DNA of 64,000 nt from CP2-2F sp034436355 (GTDB taxonomy: Bacteria > Chloroflexota > Anaerolineae > Aggregatilineales > UBA2796), in assembly GCA_034436355.1 (NCBI GenBank), contig DAOTVQ010000009.1, positions 1 to 64,000 of the forward strand, written 5' to 3'. A program made the position numbers and the translations under genes. Every line of letters starts with the position of its first letter. Position 1 is the first letter of the stretch. Below the pieces are notes generated by a model, which did not search any database, was not told the origin of the DNA, and saw only the letters and a program-made list of their open reading frames with translations. Positions 52,029 through 61,936 of this stretch are shown piece after piece.

Positions 52029-55000
52029 ATGCACAATAGGCAAATTACCAAGCCGACCCCATACGCGCTCATCGGCATCAGTGCCATACTTGGCATTGGT
52101 GCGCTTATTGTGTCTGCCACTTTAGATCAGTGGTTCCTCGACTTACTCACGCCGGGCAACATTCTCTACTTTGCGTTGCTCTATGCAGCGCTTTCGGCAC
52201 TCACCTTCCCAGTTGTGGGCAGGCTCTACGCGGGCATTGAGTGCGTAGCGGTGCTTTCGGCACTGCTTAGCATTGGTCCGTTAGGCGCCATTCTGGCTAT
52301 GGCGCTTGGGCATACGCTTTATGAGGTGCTGTTTACGCTGTGGGAACGCCACACAGGGCGCCCACACGAACTGCCCATCACCACTGCGATCATGATCGCG
52401 CTCAACGTCATGCTCAACAGCTTCGCGCTGCTGTCTGCGGCGTGGGTCTATCTTCGGGCGGGTGGCACGTTGCCGCTGGTCAGCTTTGAGCAAGCCACCC
52501 TCACGCAATACCTCTTGTTATTTCTTACCTATTCGCTCATCTACCTTTTGGTGACGGTCGCAATTGTGCGCCCGTCTCTTTCGCCCAGCGAAAAGCCATA
52601 CTTCAAAACGCTCATGCTGCGTTTTGCGCTCTTTCATACCTTTTCGCAGCTTTTGGCGCTTTTGGTGGCGGTCTTCTCCAGCGGCAATGATGGCTTGAGC
52701 AGTTTGGCAGTGACCGTGCTGATCTTGATTGCTGCCCTCATCACGCGCAATAATGAGAAAAACTACCACAATCTGATACGCCGTGTGGATGAACTTGCCA
52801 CTTTGAACAACATTGGGCAGATGATCTCGCGCAACCTGACCACGACTGATCTGGTTGAAAACATTTACGCGCAAGTCTGCCGCGTGATGGACGCCTCAAT
52901 TTTCTATATCGCGCTCTACGATCCGCAGACGGAAACGGTCAGCTTTCCGCTCTCGATGGATAACGGTGTGCGTTGTCTGTGGTCGCCAGCGCCCTTGCAG
53001 GGCATCACAGGGCATATCATCCGCACCCGAAAGCCTTTGCTGCTGCGCGGCACCTTGGAAAGCCCCAACGCGCAGTTGAAGAGGCTTGGTGTGCAGCGGG
53101 TTGGTAAGCCAAGCCGCTGTTTCTTGGGTGTGCCGATGTTGGTAGATGATGCCGTGATAGGCGTGATCGCCGTCCAGAGCCTGACCAACGCCTACGCCTA
53201 TAATCAGGATGATCTCGCCATGTTGCAGATCATCGCCGCGCAAGCCGCCACTGCCCTACAGAACATCAGCCTGTATGAAAACCTCTTTGGCATTGCCGAT
53301 AAGCTGGCGCTGCTGAACAGCGTTTCCTCCGGGATGAGTGCCACATTAGACCTAGAGTCAATCTTGCGGAGCGCTTGCCATGTGCTGCGCGAAGTGGGCG
53401 CTGCTGATAGCGCCGCCGTCTTCCTGTTTGATCCCGACACGCAACTTTTAAATTTGAGGTGCAGTGCTAACCTTGCCGTGCCAGAAACGCCTGAACTTGG
53501 CTACACGGCGGCTGCCTGCTTGCTGGCAGCCATAGAGCCGCGCAGCCATACCCTCGTCAGCAACCTTGCTGATCTGCCAGCGGACGATGCATGGTCTGTG
53601 TACGGCAGCGTAATGGCATGTTCGGGCATTTTGGCGCTGCCTTTAAGCGTTGAAACACGACACATCGGCGTAGCAGTTGCCCACTACAACAGCACACCCA
53701 CCCTAGAGCAGAACGCGCTCGAACTGCTGAGTACCTTTGCCAACCAACTGGCTGTCTCGGTTGCCAACGCTCGCCACCACGCCGACCTTGAGCAACGGGC
53801 TCAGGAACTCACCCAACTGGTGAATGCCTCACGCGCCTTCACCGCCTCCTTAGATTTGCCAAGCATCGCCGAGCGCCTCTTTGACGATCTAGAGCGCCTC
53901 CTCTCGCCCGACGCTATCACGGTGCGCTTTTTGCAGCCCAACAATCAGCTTCAGCTCATCGCCAGCCGCAAACGCGGCGACATGCTGCTGACAGAGGGGC
54001 TGCCTATAGTCGGCACCGTTGCCAAAACACTGCAAACGCAGCAAACCTGCCTCTCGCCCGAACTGCCTGAAGATTACGAACAGCTTAAAGGGTCGCCCTT
54101 CGCACAAGTCTTGTTCATCCCAACCGTGAACGATGGTCAGGCATTCGGCCTGGTCGGGATTGCTCACACCCAACCAACGCCTATCCCTAGCCGCGTGCGC
54201 CAAATGGCAGAAGCATTGGTTAATCAGGCTGCGCTTGCGATGCGAAACGCGCAGGAATATCAGCAGGTGGATACAGCCCTTGAAGCGCGTGTGGATGAGC
54301 TGAGCGCCATTGAGAATATCTCGCGCAAGATTTCAGGCGCGCTTAACCTAGAGGCGATTATCAACGAGGTGATGCGTGCCGCCCTTGATCGCACCAATGC
54401 CGATCTGGTCAGCCTGTTGTTGCTGCCAACTCACGAGATGGATTACCACACGCGCCTAGAGCGCTTCCTTGCCCGTGAGAACATTCAGCTTGTCGTCTCA
54501 AACCATGCCTTTGAAGGCGTGATTGGGCAAGTGCTGCGGAATGGGCAGCCCGTCCGCTTTGATGATACGCGCTTTGTGCCGAACTATGTGCAGCCAACCG
54601 ACGTCCCGATGCTCTCTGAACTGTGTGTGCCAATCATCTATAAAGAGAAGCGCGTTGGCGTCATCAACTTGGAGAGCCGCCGCCCAGCTGCCTTCAATGC
54701 CACACACCAGCGCTTCATTACCAACCTTGCCGAACATGCTGCCATTGCCCTTGCCACCACGCAGCTTTTCCAGCGCCTTGAGTACCAAATCAACACCTTG
54801 CAACACCTGCGGGCGCTCTCGCTGGAAATGCTAATGGCGGGTTCGCTGCCTGCGACGCTCAACTTGCTGGTCAATGCGGTTATCAAGACCATTCGCAATG
54901 GCAGTGTGCATCTGCTGCTGCACAAAACACGCCCACCTCGCGGCGAAAACCTCTCCGTAGAACGCCCATTGATCGTACCTGAAGATGTATATGCCTATGA

Positions 55001-56240
55001 GGTGATTCGGCTGCCGATCCAACGCGGTGGTCAGCATTTCGGCAGTTTCATCATCAGCCTTGATGATCCCGCCGATCTAGGCGATAACCGCGTCCACGCC
55101 CTAGAAATGATCGCTATCCAAGCAGCGATTGCCATTCAAAATGCGCGCCTTTTCGAGGAAGTGCGCGCCCGCCGCGACCAAATGCAGACCGTGTTCGACT
55201 CCGCCCGTGAGGGAATGCTGCTGTTCAGCGGCGATGGTATTCTGCTGCTGGCAAATCGCGCCGCTGAACATTTGCTAGGCTATCCTTTGAACCGCGTCCA
55301 AGGACAGGTAGCCCTGAGCCTGAGCGCCCTCGCGCCGCTGCACGCTGCGCTTGCCGAAGGGTTGCCGCGAGAGCCTTCCCGACGCCACTACCGCTTGGAC
55401 GTTTCCGAAGTGCCGCGTGATATTGAGGAGACCACTATTCCCGTCTTGGATAATTTGAATCAGCCAGTGGGCAGGCTGTTGGTGCTGCGTGATGTTACCC
55501 AAGAAGAAGCTCTCAAGCAGTTTCAGCAAGAAATCTCGAACATGCTGGTGCATGATCTGCGCGGACCGATGACGAGCGTAATCAGCAGTTTGCGGCTGCT
55601 CAACGATCTGATCGCGGTTGAGGATTATAGCGACCTCGGCAACGTCATCGAAATCGCCCTGACCAGTGCTAACAGCCAGCTTGACCTGATCGAATCACTT
55701 CTGGATATTGCGCGCCTTGAACGCCACCAAATGCCCATCAATATTAGTGTGGTCGCGCTGCCTGCTCTTGTGGCAAATGCTTTGCAGGCTTTTGAAGCTA
55801 TCGCACAGTCTGCTAACATTAGCCTAGTGAACCAAGTGGCGCCTAATGTGCCATCCGTAGCCGTAGATCGAGAACAGATCAACCGTGTGTTGTTCAACCT
55901 GTTGGATAACGCCATTCGCCACACACCCAGTGGCGGGCAGATTCGGGTGAGCGCCAACCTAGAACGCAGCGCGGCTGAACGCATGTTAACTGTCAGCATT
56001 ACGGATACGGGCAAGGGCGTTCCGCCCGAACAGCGCACGCGCATTTTCGAGAAGTTTGTGCAAATTTCCAAATCAGCAGTGCGCGGACACCGTGGCAGTG
56101 GGTTGGGCTTAACCTTCTGCCGTTTGGCAGTGGAGGCACATGGCGGCAAAATATGGGTGGAGAGTGGTGCAGAAGGCGGCGCAGCCTTTGTTTTCACTTT
56201 GCCCTTAGCCGCACGGCAAGTTATTCCAAAGGGAGATTAG
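52029..56240 (+). CDS. large multi-GAF sensor histidine kinase
   Basis: 1403 residues. Residues 1-240 form about seven membrane helices. Five GAF-type domains follow, near 255-415, 425-590, 594-755, 756-915 and 926-1045. A PAS domain is near 1053-1160. The HisKA domain has phosphoacceptor His1175 in LVHDLRGP, and the ATPase domain has the N-box LLDNAIRHTP, DTGKGVP and GSGLGLTFC. It looks catalytically complete. It starts a plus-strand operon with three more kinase-type genes and a TPR gene, but no response regulator. The start ATG has no ribosome site. Confidence 0.92.
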   Translation: MHNRQITKPTPYALIGISAILGIGALIVSATLDQWFLDLLTPGNILYFALLYAALSALTFPVVGRLYAGIECVAVLSALLSIGPLGAILAMALGHTLYEVLFTLWERHTGRPHELPITTAIMIALNVMLNSFALLSAAWVYLRAGGTLPLVSFEQATLTQYLLLFLTYSLIYLLVTVAIVRPSLSPSEKPYFKTLMLRFALFHTFSQLLALLVAVFSSGNDGLSSLAVTVLILIAALITRNNEKNYHNLIRRVDELATLNNIGQMISRNLTTTDLVENIYAQVCRVMDASIFYIALYDPQTETVSFPLSMDNGVRCLWSPAPLQGITGHIIRTRKPLLLRGTLESPNAQLKRLGVQRVGKPSRCFLGVPMLVDDAVIGVIAVQSLTNAYAYNQDDLAMLQIIAAQAATALQNISLYENLFGIADKLALLNSVSSGMSATLDLESILRSACHVLREVGAADSAAVFLFDPDTQLLNLRCSANLAVPETPELGYTAAACLLAAIEPRSHTLVSNLADLPADDAWSVYGSVMACSGILALPLSVETRHIGVAVAHYNSTPTLEQNALELLSTFANQLAVSVANARHHADLEQRAQELTQLVNASRAFTASLDLPSIAERLFDDLERLLSPDAITVRFLQPNNQLQLIASRKRGDMLLTEGLPIVGTVAKTLQTQQTCLSPELPEDYEQLKGSPFAQVLFIPTVNDGQAFGLVGIAHTQPTPIPSRVRQMAEALVNQAALAMRNAQEYQQVDTALEARVDELSAIENISRKISGALNLEAIINEVMRAALDRTNADLVSLLLLPTHEMDYHTRLERFLARENIQLVVSNHAFEGVIGQVLRNGQPVRFDDTRFVPNYVQPTDVPMLSELCVPIIYKEKRVGVINLESRRPAAFNATHQRFITNLAEHAAIALATTQLFQRLEYQINTLQHLRALSLEMLMAGSLPATLNLLVNAVIKTIRNGSVHLLLHKTRPPRGENLSVERPLIVPEDVYAYEVIRLPIQRGGQHFGSFIISLDDPADLGDNRVHALEMIAIQAAIAIQNARLFEEVRARRDQMQTVFDSAREGMLLFSGDGILLLANRAAEHLLGYPLNRVQGQVALSLSALAPLHAALAEGLPREPSRRHYRLDVSEVPRDIEETTIPVLDNLNQPVGRLLVLRDVTQEEALKQFQQEISNMLVHDLRGPMTSVISSLRLLNDLIAVEDYSDLGNVIEIALTSANSQLDLIESLLDIARLERHQMPINISVVALPALVANALQAFEAIAQSANISLVNQVAPNVPSVAVDREQINRVLFNLLDNAIRHTPSGGQIRVSANLERSAAERMLTVSITDTGKGVPPEQRTRIFEKFVQISKSAVRGHRGSGLGLTFCRLAVEAHGGKIWVESGAEGGAAFVFTLPLAARQVIPKGD

Positions 56241-56246
56241 TTCACT

Positions 56247-56978
56247 TTGAGTGATGTGTCTATTCCGCCTGCTGACGCAGATCGCAGCAAGTGGCTGGTC
56301 TTATTTGCTCATGACTTGCGTAAACCACTCTGCCGCCTGATCAGCGGTTTATACACGCTGCATGATATGCTGGCAGCCGAAGATAACGACTTGGTTCCGG
56401 TTGTCATGCGCATCATTAATGATAGTGGCGCTGATCTGTTGCAAATGCTGGATACAATGCCTATCGGCAGCGATAGCGCACAAGCACCTGTAATACGCCC
56501 GTGTTCTTTGCACGCGCTCGCTGAGCGTGTGCTGAGTGGCTGGCAAAATGCAACGCAAGCACCGAACGTCACGCTGGTGAATGACCTACCCGCTGATCTG
56601 CCCTTGCTATGCGCGGATGAGAGCCAAGTGCTGCGTTTGCTGTGGAACTTGGTGGAGAATGCTATGCGCTACGCGCCCGGCAGCACAGTGCGGATCACTG
56701 TCTACCCTGAGCTGATACAGCACACGGATACTTATTTTCTACAAATTGGCGTTTTAGATTCGGGCAATGGCGTGCCGCCGGAGCTGCGTGAGCGCATTTT
56801 TGAATATTTCTTCCGTGCGCCGGATGCAGCAGGTGCTGCAGTAGGGTATGGGCTAGGGCTGCCCTTTTGCAAATGGATGGTTGAACAGCATGGCGGCAGC
56901 ATTTGGGTAGAAGAGGCGCCTGAAGGTGGTGCGGCTTTCTGGTTTACGCTACCCATTTGCACTTCTGAGTTACAATAG
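56247..56978 (+). CDS. sensorless histidine kinase A
   Basis: 243 residues, only a HisKA and an ATPase domain. His22 sits in FAHDLRKP; the N-box is LVENAMRYAP; G1 is DSGNGVP and G2 is GYGLGLPFC, so it should be active. There is no membrane segment, PAS or GAF domain. The start is TTG 56247, with GGGAG 10 bases upstream. It closely follows the big kinase (6 bases), so it may form heterodimers with it or act on a shared receiver. Confidence 0.87.
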   Translation: MSDVSIPPADADRSKWLVLFAHDLRKPLCRLISGLYTLHDMLAAEDNDLVPVVMRIINDSGADLLQMLDTMPIGSDSAQAPVIRPCSLHALAERVLSGWQNATQAPNVTLVNDLPADLPLLCADESQVLRLLWNLVENAMRYAPGSTVRITVYPELIQHTDTYFLQIGVLDSGNGVPPELRERIFEYFFRAPDAAGAAVGYGLGLPFCKWMVEQHGGSIWVEEAPEGGAAFWFTLPICTSELQ

Positions 56979-56983
56979 GCGCC

Positions 56984-57760
56984 ATGACATCTTTATCACC
57001 GGATAACCAATTGCTAAAAGACCTACTGCACCTGTTGCTCTCGGATATTCGCTCGCCTATTGCTGATCTGCTGACCAATTTGCCATCTATGCAAGCCCAA
57101 GCTGATGCGGAAGCCTATCAACCGTTAATGGCGCTTAGCGAATTTACACTGCGCTATAGCGAACGCTTGCTCAGCGTGATTGACTTGCTGCTAGACGTGA
57201 TGCGCGAAGGTGTTGTCAAGCTCATTACAGATAGTTTGGCACTGCAAGGTGTAGCAGATCAGGCACTGCAAGCCGTTGAGGAGCGCACCCAAGCGCAAGG
57301 TGTTACGATCTACAATCACATCACATCCGATCTGCCTAAGGCGGTGCTGGATGAACGCCTTTTCACACAGGCATTTATCAACCTGATCGAGTTAATGCTT
57401 ATTCAAAATCCCAATCGTGGCGATATTCATCTGACCGCAGATTATCATGATACGCCGTCCCACTTCGATCTCAAACTCTATGATCAACGAACGGTGATTG
57501 ATTTCGCCACATTTAGCGCACCGTTTCAAGCGCCGCTTAGCACCCTGCTCGGTCAGCGGGATAGCCTTCACATTATCCTAAGCCGTGTGGTCATGCGCGC
57601 ACATGGTGCTAAAATCCATGCGTTACCATTGGGTGAAGGGAAAGTCGTGTTTGAGGTGCTGCTGCCGCTCATGCCCGCTGATCCGTCTGTAAAGCGTTTG
57701 GCTGCTGCACGGCTGTTCAGTGATGAACCTCTTGACAATGTGGGAGTTATTTATGACTGA
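56984..57760 (+). CDS. degenerate (pseudo) histidine kinase
   Basis: 258 residues, same size and build as its two neighbours, but with key residues lost. The phosphoacceptor position reads LLLSDIRSP, with Ser20 instead of His. The N-box lacks its second Asn (FINLIELMLIQNP). The G1 and G2 glycine motifs are absent (LYDQRTVID, RDSLHIILSR). It is an intact frame with a good start, so a conserved pseudo-kinase rather than decay is likely. It may be a regulatory or scaffold partner of the active kinases. Confidence 0.8.
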   Translation: MTSLSPDNQLLKDLLHLLLSDIRSPIADLLTNLPSMQAQADAEAYQPLMALSEFTLRYSERLLSVIDLLLDVMREGVVKLITDSLALQGVADQALQAVEERTQAQGVTIYNHITSDLPKAVLDERLFTQAFINLIELMLIQNPNRGDIHLTADYHDTPSHFDLKLYDQRTVIDFATFSAPFQAPLSTLLGQRDSLHIILSRVVMRAHGAKIHALPLGEGKVVFEVLLPLMPADPSVKRLAAARLFSDEPLDNVGVIYD

Positions 57761-58493
57761 TTTATCATCTGAGCTGGTTGCTCTTGAGCAGGCGCGCCAT
57801 GCTTTTGAAGAAGAGATCAGCGTGCTTGCTCACGATCTTTCGGGACCGTTGGCGCGGGTGGTGAACTGCTTGCAACTCATCAAAGACTTGTTGGCAATGC
57901 AAGAATATACCGCCATTCCCCAAGTCTTGGAGATTGCGCTGAACAGCGCCCAAGCCCAGCTTGCTAATGTTGAGGTGCTGCAAGATATTACCCGCCTTGC
58001 CAGCGGGCTGAAAGTGCCGCCCCGCGGCAGCGCAACCCTTGCGGCTGCCCTTGAAGGCGCACAGAGCGATTTGCAAGACCTTTTTCAAGAGGCACAGGCG
58101 CATTACAGCACCGCCCTGCCACCTGATCTGCCCGCCACCGTTGCCGATGCGGCTGTGCTGCGCCGCATATGCTTCAACTTGCTGGAGAACGCCCTGCACC
58201 ATATACCGCAAGGTGGCACGATTCACGTCTCGGCAAGCTGTGCAGAAGGCGCACTCACCGTATGTGTCTCGGATAATGGCAAAGGGGTTGCCACAGAGCA
58301 TCGGGCGCGCATTTTCGAGAAGTTCTATCGCGTGCCATCTTCACCGCTGCGTGGCAAACGCGGCATGGGCTTGGGCTTGCCTTTTACCAAGCTGGCAGTG
58401 GAAGCCTATGGCGGCAGCTTATGGTTTGAACCTGCACCCAACGGCGGTGCCACCTTTTGCTTTCGCCTGCCCATCGCAGAGGCGCAGCCATGA
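57753..58493 (+). CDS. sensorless histidine kinase B
   Basis: 246 residues with complete motifs: His27 in LAHDLSGP, N-box LLENALHHIP, G1 SDNGKGV and G2 GMGLGLPFTK. It is soluble with no sensor domain. ATG 57753 overlaps the pseudo-kinase stop by 8 bases, with GGGAG upstream, and its stop overlaps the next start (ATGA), so translation is coupled on both sides. The four kinase genes share the same short C-terminal HATPase form, which suggests duplication from the C-terminus of the large kinase. Confidence 0.88.
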   Translation: MTDLSSELVALEQARHAFEEEISVLAHDLSGPLARVVNCLQLIKDLLAMQEYTAIPQVLEIALNSAQAQLANVEVLQDITRLASGLKVPPRGSATLAAALEGAQSDLQDLFQEAQAHYSTALPPDLPATVADAAVLRRICFNLLENALHHIPQGGTIHVSASCAEGALTVCVSDNGKGVATEHRARIFEKFYRVPSSPLRGKRGMGLGLPFTKLAVEAYGGSLWFEPAPNGGATFCFRLPIAEAQP

Positions 58494-59083
58494 CCAACGC
58501 ACGGCAAGAGCGCGCACGGCGGCTTGGGTTAACCCACGCCACGGCTGAGGTATATTACCATCGCGGCTTGCTTGCCTACAAAAATCGGGATATGGAGAAC
58601 GCCATCCTCGACCTTTCAGAGGCGATCTATTATGATCGGCGTTATGCTGAGTACTACGCTACACGCGGCATTTTCTATCTTGAAGACAACAAACCGGCTG
58701 AAGCCGAAGCAGATTTAGCGTTTGCGCTGAAACTGAACAAACGCCTGTGGTTGGCACACTTTGGGCTTGGTGTCTTACGCTACAAGCAAGATGACTATGC
58801 CACTGCACATGAACACTTTTTGCAAGCAACGCGCCATCCAAACGCCAAGCCTGAAGCATGGTTCTATCTGGCAGTGACGCACTACCTGCTCGATAATCTG
58901 CTCGAAGCATTGCAAGCCATTGAACGAGCGCTGCATGGCTTCCATCAGGCAGATAGCCGCCATACGGAGGCGCGCCGCTGGAAGGCGGAGATTGAAAAAG
59001 TGCTGGCAGAGCGTACGCCCAAGCCGCCACCCTCTGAAAGTTCAGCTAAGGGCAGGCGCGGCAAGCGTGCTACCGAAACCTGA
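58490..59083 (+). CDS. TPR-repeat protein of the kinase operon
   Basis: 197 residues with four to five tetratricopeptide repeats (EVYYHRGLLAYKNRDMENAI, AEYYATRGIFYLEDNKPAEA, WLAHFGLGVLRYKQDDYATA, AWFYLAVTHYLLDNLLEALQ). A Lys/Arg/Pro-rich tail follows. The ATG overlaps the preceding stop. TPR proteins are scaffolds, so it may hold the kinases together. The gene is convergent with the next one and overlaps it by 14 bases. Confidence 0.87.
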   Translation: MTNARQERARRLGLTHATAEVYYHRGLLAYKNRDMENAILDLSEAIYYDRRYAEYYATRGIFYLEDNKPAEAEADLAFALKLNKRLWLAHFGLGVLRYKQDDYATAHEHFLQATRHPNAKPEAWFYLAVTHYLLDNLLEALQAIERALHGFHQADSRHTEARRWKAEIEKVLAERTPKPPPSESSAKGRRGKRATET

Positions 59084-59468
59084 TCAGTGCAACCGCCATA
59101 CCCAACAGTGCGCCGGCTGCTGCCCAGATCGGTGTACGTGCTGCCATGCCTAAAATGCTTGCGAAAGGATAATCTGGCACGGCATGGGCATGGATCGCCG
59201 TTTTGAGGAACATCAGCCCTGCCGCTGCCAACGCCGCACCGCCACCGCTTAGCGCGCCGATCAGCGCATAACGCACGCGCCGTCGCAGATTACTTAACAC
59301 AGCATAAGCATACAGCATATGTGTTACAGACAGCATGGCGGTGCCTATCCCCATCGCCAGCACACTTAGAAGGCTGTTGTCTTCCAACGAGAGCCATATA
59401 AAGGCGATCAGTCCGCCGAGCAAGGTCAGCAGGGCTAACCAGCGCGGGCGTCTTCGTTCAGTTTCCAT
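59070..59468 (-). CDS. small membrane protein of unknown function
   Basis: 132 residues with four hydrophobic helices; Arg-rich near the N-terminus and between helices 2 and 3. No family is recognised. I chose ATG 59468 because the upstream residues look non-coding; the ribosome site is weak. Its 3' end overlaps the TPR gene by 14 bases on the opposite strand. Confidence 0.6.
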   Translation of the reverse strand: METERRRPRWLALLTLLGGLIAFIWLSLEDNSLLSVLAMGIGTAMLSVTHMLYAYAVLSNLRRRVRYALIGALSGGGAALAAAGLMFLKTAIHAHAVPDYPFASILGMAARTPIWAAAGALLGMAVALIRFR

Positions 59469-59548
59469 GCTCACAGTGTAACAGACTTCACCCGATGCGC
59501 CAGAATAGGGTACACTCTTGCTTAAGGTTGGCAAGTGGGTATGGGCTG

Positions 59549-60919
59549 ATGACTTTCCGCCGCCAAAAGGGCGCTCTGCAACGCTTTTGCATCGTTTTGA
59601 TCGTCCTCTTTAGCACAGTGCTTGGCTATGTGCCAAGCACTGCGCAGGAAGAGACGACTCACATCGGCTATGGGATTCACTACGGACCCAATACCAACGT
59701 CTCCACAGACTGGGTGATGCGGCTCGGCGTGGATTGGGTGAAGGTTTACACGCTGGACTCCGCCTATGCCTTCCCCGGCAAGCGCATTCTGTATCGCTTT
59801 GATATGGGCTATCCGGATAACTGGGAACAGTTTCGGCAGAATATCGCCGCTAAAACACGCGCCATTGCCGCCGCACCGATTGAGGCGGTCGAGATTCACA
59901 ACGAGCCGAATCTAAGCAGCGAGTGGGGCGGCAGGCAGCCCAACGCCTGGCAATACGTGCAGATGCTGCGCGTTGCCTACACCACCATCAAGAATATCAA
60001 ACCAAGCCTGATCGTCGTCTCAGGTGGGCTGGCACCAACGGTCACCACACCGGATCGGATGGCAGTCAGCGACCTTGAATATGCCCGCGAAATGTTCGAG
60101 AACGGCGCCGGGCGCTATTTCGATGCCTTCGGCTATCATCCCTATGGTTACAACTTGCCACCTGAGGCGGATCCCTTAGGCGCACAGCCACTAGTCTTTC
60201 GGCGCACGGAACTAATCCGCGCCCTGATGGAAGAATACGGCATTTATAAGCAAATCTGGCTGACTGAGTTCGGCTGGCTACGCGATCCGCGTGAGGATGG
60301 CTTCCAATGCAGCACGGCTGATCCTGCCTTTAGTGGCTTTGCGTGGATGGCAGTTAGCGGCGCACAGCAGGCAGATTATCTGGTGCGCGCCTTTGACTAT
60401 GCCCATAAAAACTGGGCGTGGGCAGGTCCGATGTTTGTGTGGAACATGAACTGGCAGCAAATGGACTGGCTAGAGCCATGTAACCACATGCGTTGGTTCG
60501 GTTTGCTTCGGCGCAACGGCGAGCCAACCGCCGCCTACAACGCCTTGCAGCGGATGCGCCGCTACCCAAGCCGCTATGTGCCGCGCCTGTGGCTGGAGAG
60601 CGAGCCGTTGATAGCGGATATTTCGCTCTTTTGCCCCGAACGGCTGCAACTTGGCACTTTCACTGTGCATAATATCGGCTATCCTTCCAGTGTGGAGCTG
60701 ACGATTTTTCCCGTCAATAATGGGCAATTATTCATTGAGGTGGATCCGCCGAGGGCGCGGCTTGGGCAGAGTGTCACAGTCTATGTAAATGCGCTTAACT
60801 TGAAGCATCCTGGGCAGTATCCGATCTACGTGAACATTCGCGCCACCATCGGTGGGCGCGTCGTTTCGCAGAGTGTGCAAGGCTACGTAACAGCGTGGCA
60901 CCGTGAAGGAAGTTGTTGA
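59549..60919 (+). CDS. secreted glycoside hydrolase (clan GH-A type)
   Basis: 456 residues: a signal peptide (near 12-35, cut at TAQE), then a TIM-barrel domain. The acid/base Glu of clan GH-A is in EIHNEPN and the nucleophile Glu in IWLTEFGW. That pattern is usual for GH39- and GH5-type enzymes. A beta-rich C-terminal domain from about 355 may bind sugar. It cuts beta-linked glycans outside the cell; the exact family is not certain. The TIR-domain gene follows after 4 bases. Confidence 0.82.
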   Translation: MTFRRQKGALQRFCIVLIVLFSTVLGYVPSTAQEETTHIGYGIHYGPNTNVSTDWVMRLGVDWVKVYTLDSAYAFPGKRILYRFDMGYPDNWEQFRQNIAAKTRAIAAAPIEAVEIHNEPNLSSEWGGRQPNAWQYVQMLRVAYTTIKNIKPSLIVVSGGLAPTVTTPDRMAVSDLEYAREMFENGAGRYFDAFGYHPYGYNLPPEADPLGAQPLVFRRTELIRALMEEYGIYKQIWLTEFGWLRDPREDGFQCSTADPAFSGFAWMAVSGAQQADYLVRAFDYAHKNWAWAGPMFVWNMNWQQMDWLEPCNHMRWFGLLRRNGEPTAAYNALQRMRRYPSRYVPRLWLESEPLIADISLFCPERLQLGTFTVHNIGYPSSVELTIFPVNNGQLFIEVDPPRARLGQSVTVYVNALNLKHPGQYPIYVNIRATIGGRVVSQSVQGYVTAWHREGSC

Positions 60920-60923
60920 ATTT

Positions 60924-61715
60924 ATGACCGTCTACATCTGCTATTGCTATTCGGACACGCGCTTGGCGAATAAAATCGCCCTCGATCTGCTGCGGCGCGG
61001 CTTGAACGTTTGGATCGATCAATCGGCGGAAGGCGTGAGCGCCGAAACACGCCGCCTTGATCAGGTGCAGGGCATCATCGAATCCGATCAATTCGTGCTG
61101 ATCCTCTCACCAACGACCATTACCAGCGAAGAGACGTTTGATCAGGTGCGCGTCGCATTAGAACGCAACCGCCCAATTATTGTGGCACAGCGGCAGGAAA
61201 CAGAGCTGTTGCGCGCCCAAGCACCGCTGCTGGAAGGCGCGCCCATCATCGACTTCAGCCGTGCGCGCTACGATGAGGCGCTGCGCGAGCTGATCGCTAT
61301 GGTCGGCGGCGATCCTGATCTGGCGCCTGATGAAAACATAGTCGATGCCGAAGAAGCCAGCCAATGGCTGCCCGGCGAATGGCGGCTGCGCTTTGAGAAC
61401 CCACGCAATGGCACCTACGGCGAAGGGCAGTTCCTCTTTGAGGCAAGTGGGAAAGCCATTGGGCTAGTCTTGATCCAAGAGGACGGCTTGCCGATGGAGA
61501 TGCAGATACTGGGGCAATGGTGGCTGATGGATAACCGCTTTTCTGTGCAGGGCGAATCCAAGATGAAAGTGCCAGTCGAGGATGCTGTGCTGCCGGAGCG
61601 TTTCACCTATTCGCTGGCACTGCGCATCGTTGAAATCTCGCGCAACCAGATCAAGCTGTCCTCTTCTGTGGGCGATCAGGTCATTTTTAACCGACTGGGT
61701 GATAGCCAACACTAG
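60924..61715 (+). CDS. TIR-domain protein
   Basis: 263 residues. Residues 1-130 form a bacterial TIR domain (TVYICYCYSDTRLANKIALD, LLRRGLNVWIDQS, ESDQFVLILSPTTITSEETF, NRPIIVAQ). A second, beta-rich domain of about 110 residues follows and is unrecognised. At the place of the catalytic Glu of TIR NADases (the seventh residue after the S-E of SEETFDQ) the residue appears to be Gln. It may bind rather than cleave NAD. It is soluble, with no partner gene nearby except the glycoside hydrolase 4 bases upstream. Confidence 0.85.
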   Translation: MTVYICYCYSDTRLANKIALDLLRRGLNVWIDQSAEGVSAETRRLDQVQGIIESDQFVLILSPTTITSEETFDQVRVALERNRPIIVAQRQETELLRAQAPLLEGAPIIDFSRARYDEALRELIAMVGGDPDLAPDENIVDAEEASQWLPGEWRLRFENPRNGTYGEGQFLFEASGKAIGLVLIQEDGLPMEMQILGQWWLMDNRFSVQGESKMKVPVEDAVLPERFTYSLALRIVEISRNQIKLSSSVGDQVIFNRLGDSQH

Positions 61716-61719
61716 TAGG

Positions 61720-61764
61720 CGGATAATTTATTAGATGGGCGGGATTTATGCCGCCCACTATCCG
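61720..61764. terminator. stem-loop after the TIR gene
   Basis: GGGCGG-GATTTATG-CCGCCC (61737-61756) is enclosed by a second pair CGGATA/TATCCG. No T run follows, but the position just after the TIR stop suggests transcript end. Confidence 0.45.
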
Positions 61765-61936
61765 TAAAGCGATCTCACCTTAAAGAACGAGCGGCATAAA
61801 ACTCGGCAACCGCTTGTGGGCTTTAGGGCTGCTTGCCACGTTTGTGAACTTTTGCGCCAACCTGAAAAGTGGTATAGTTGAGTGCGGTATTCCGACCAAG
61901 AAAAGTTTTGGCAAAAATACGTGGAGGACCCTCAAA

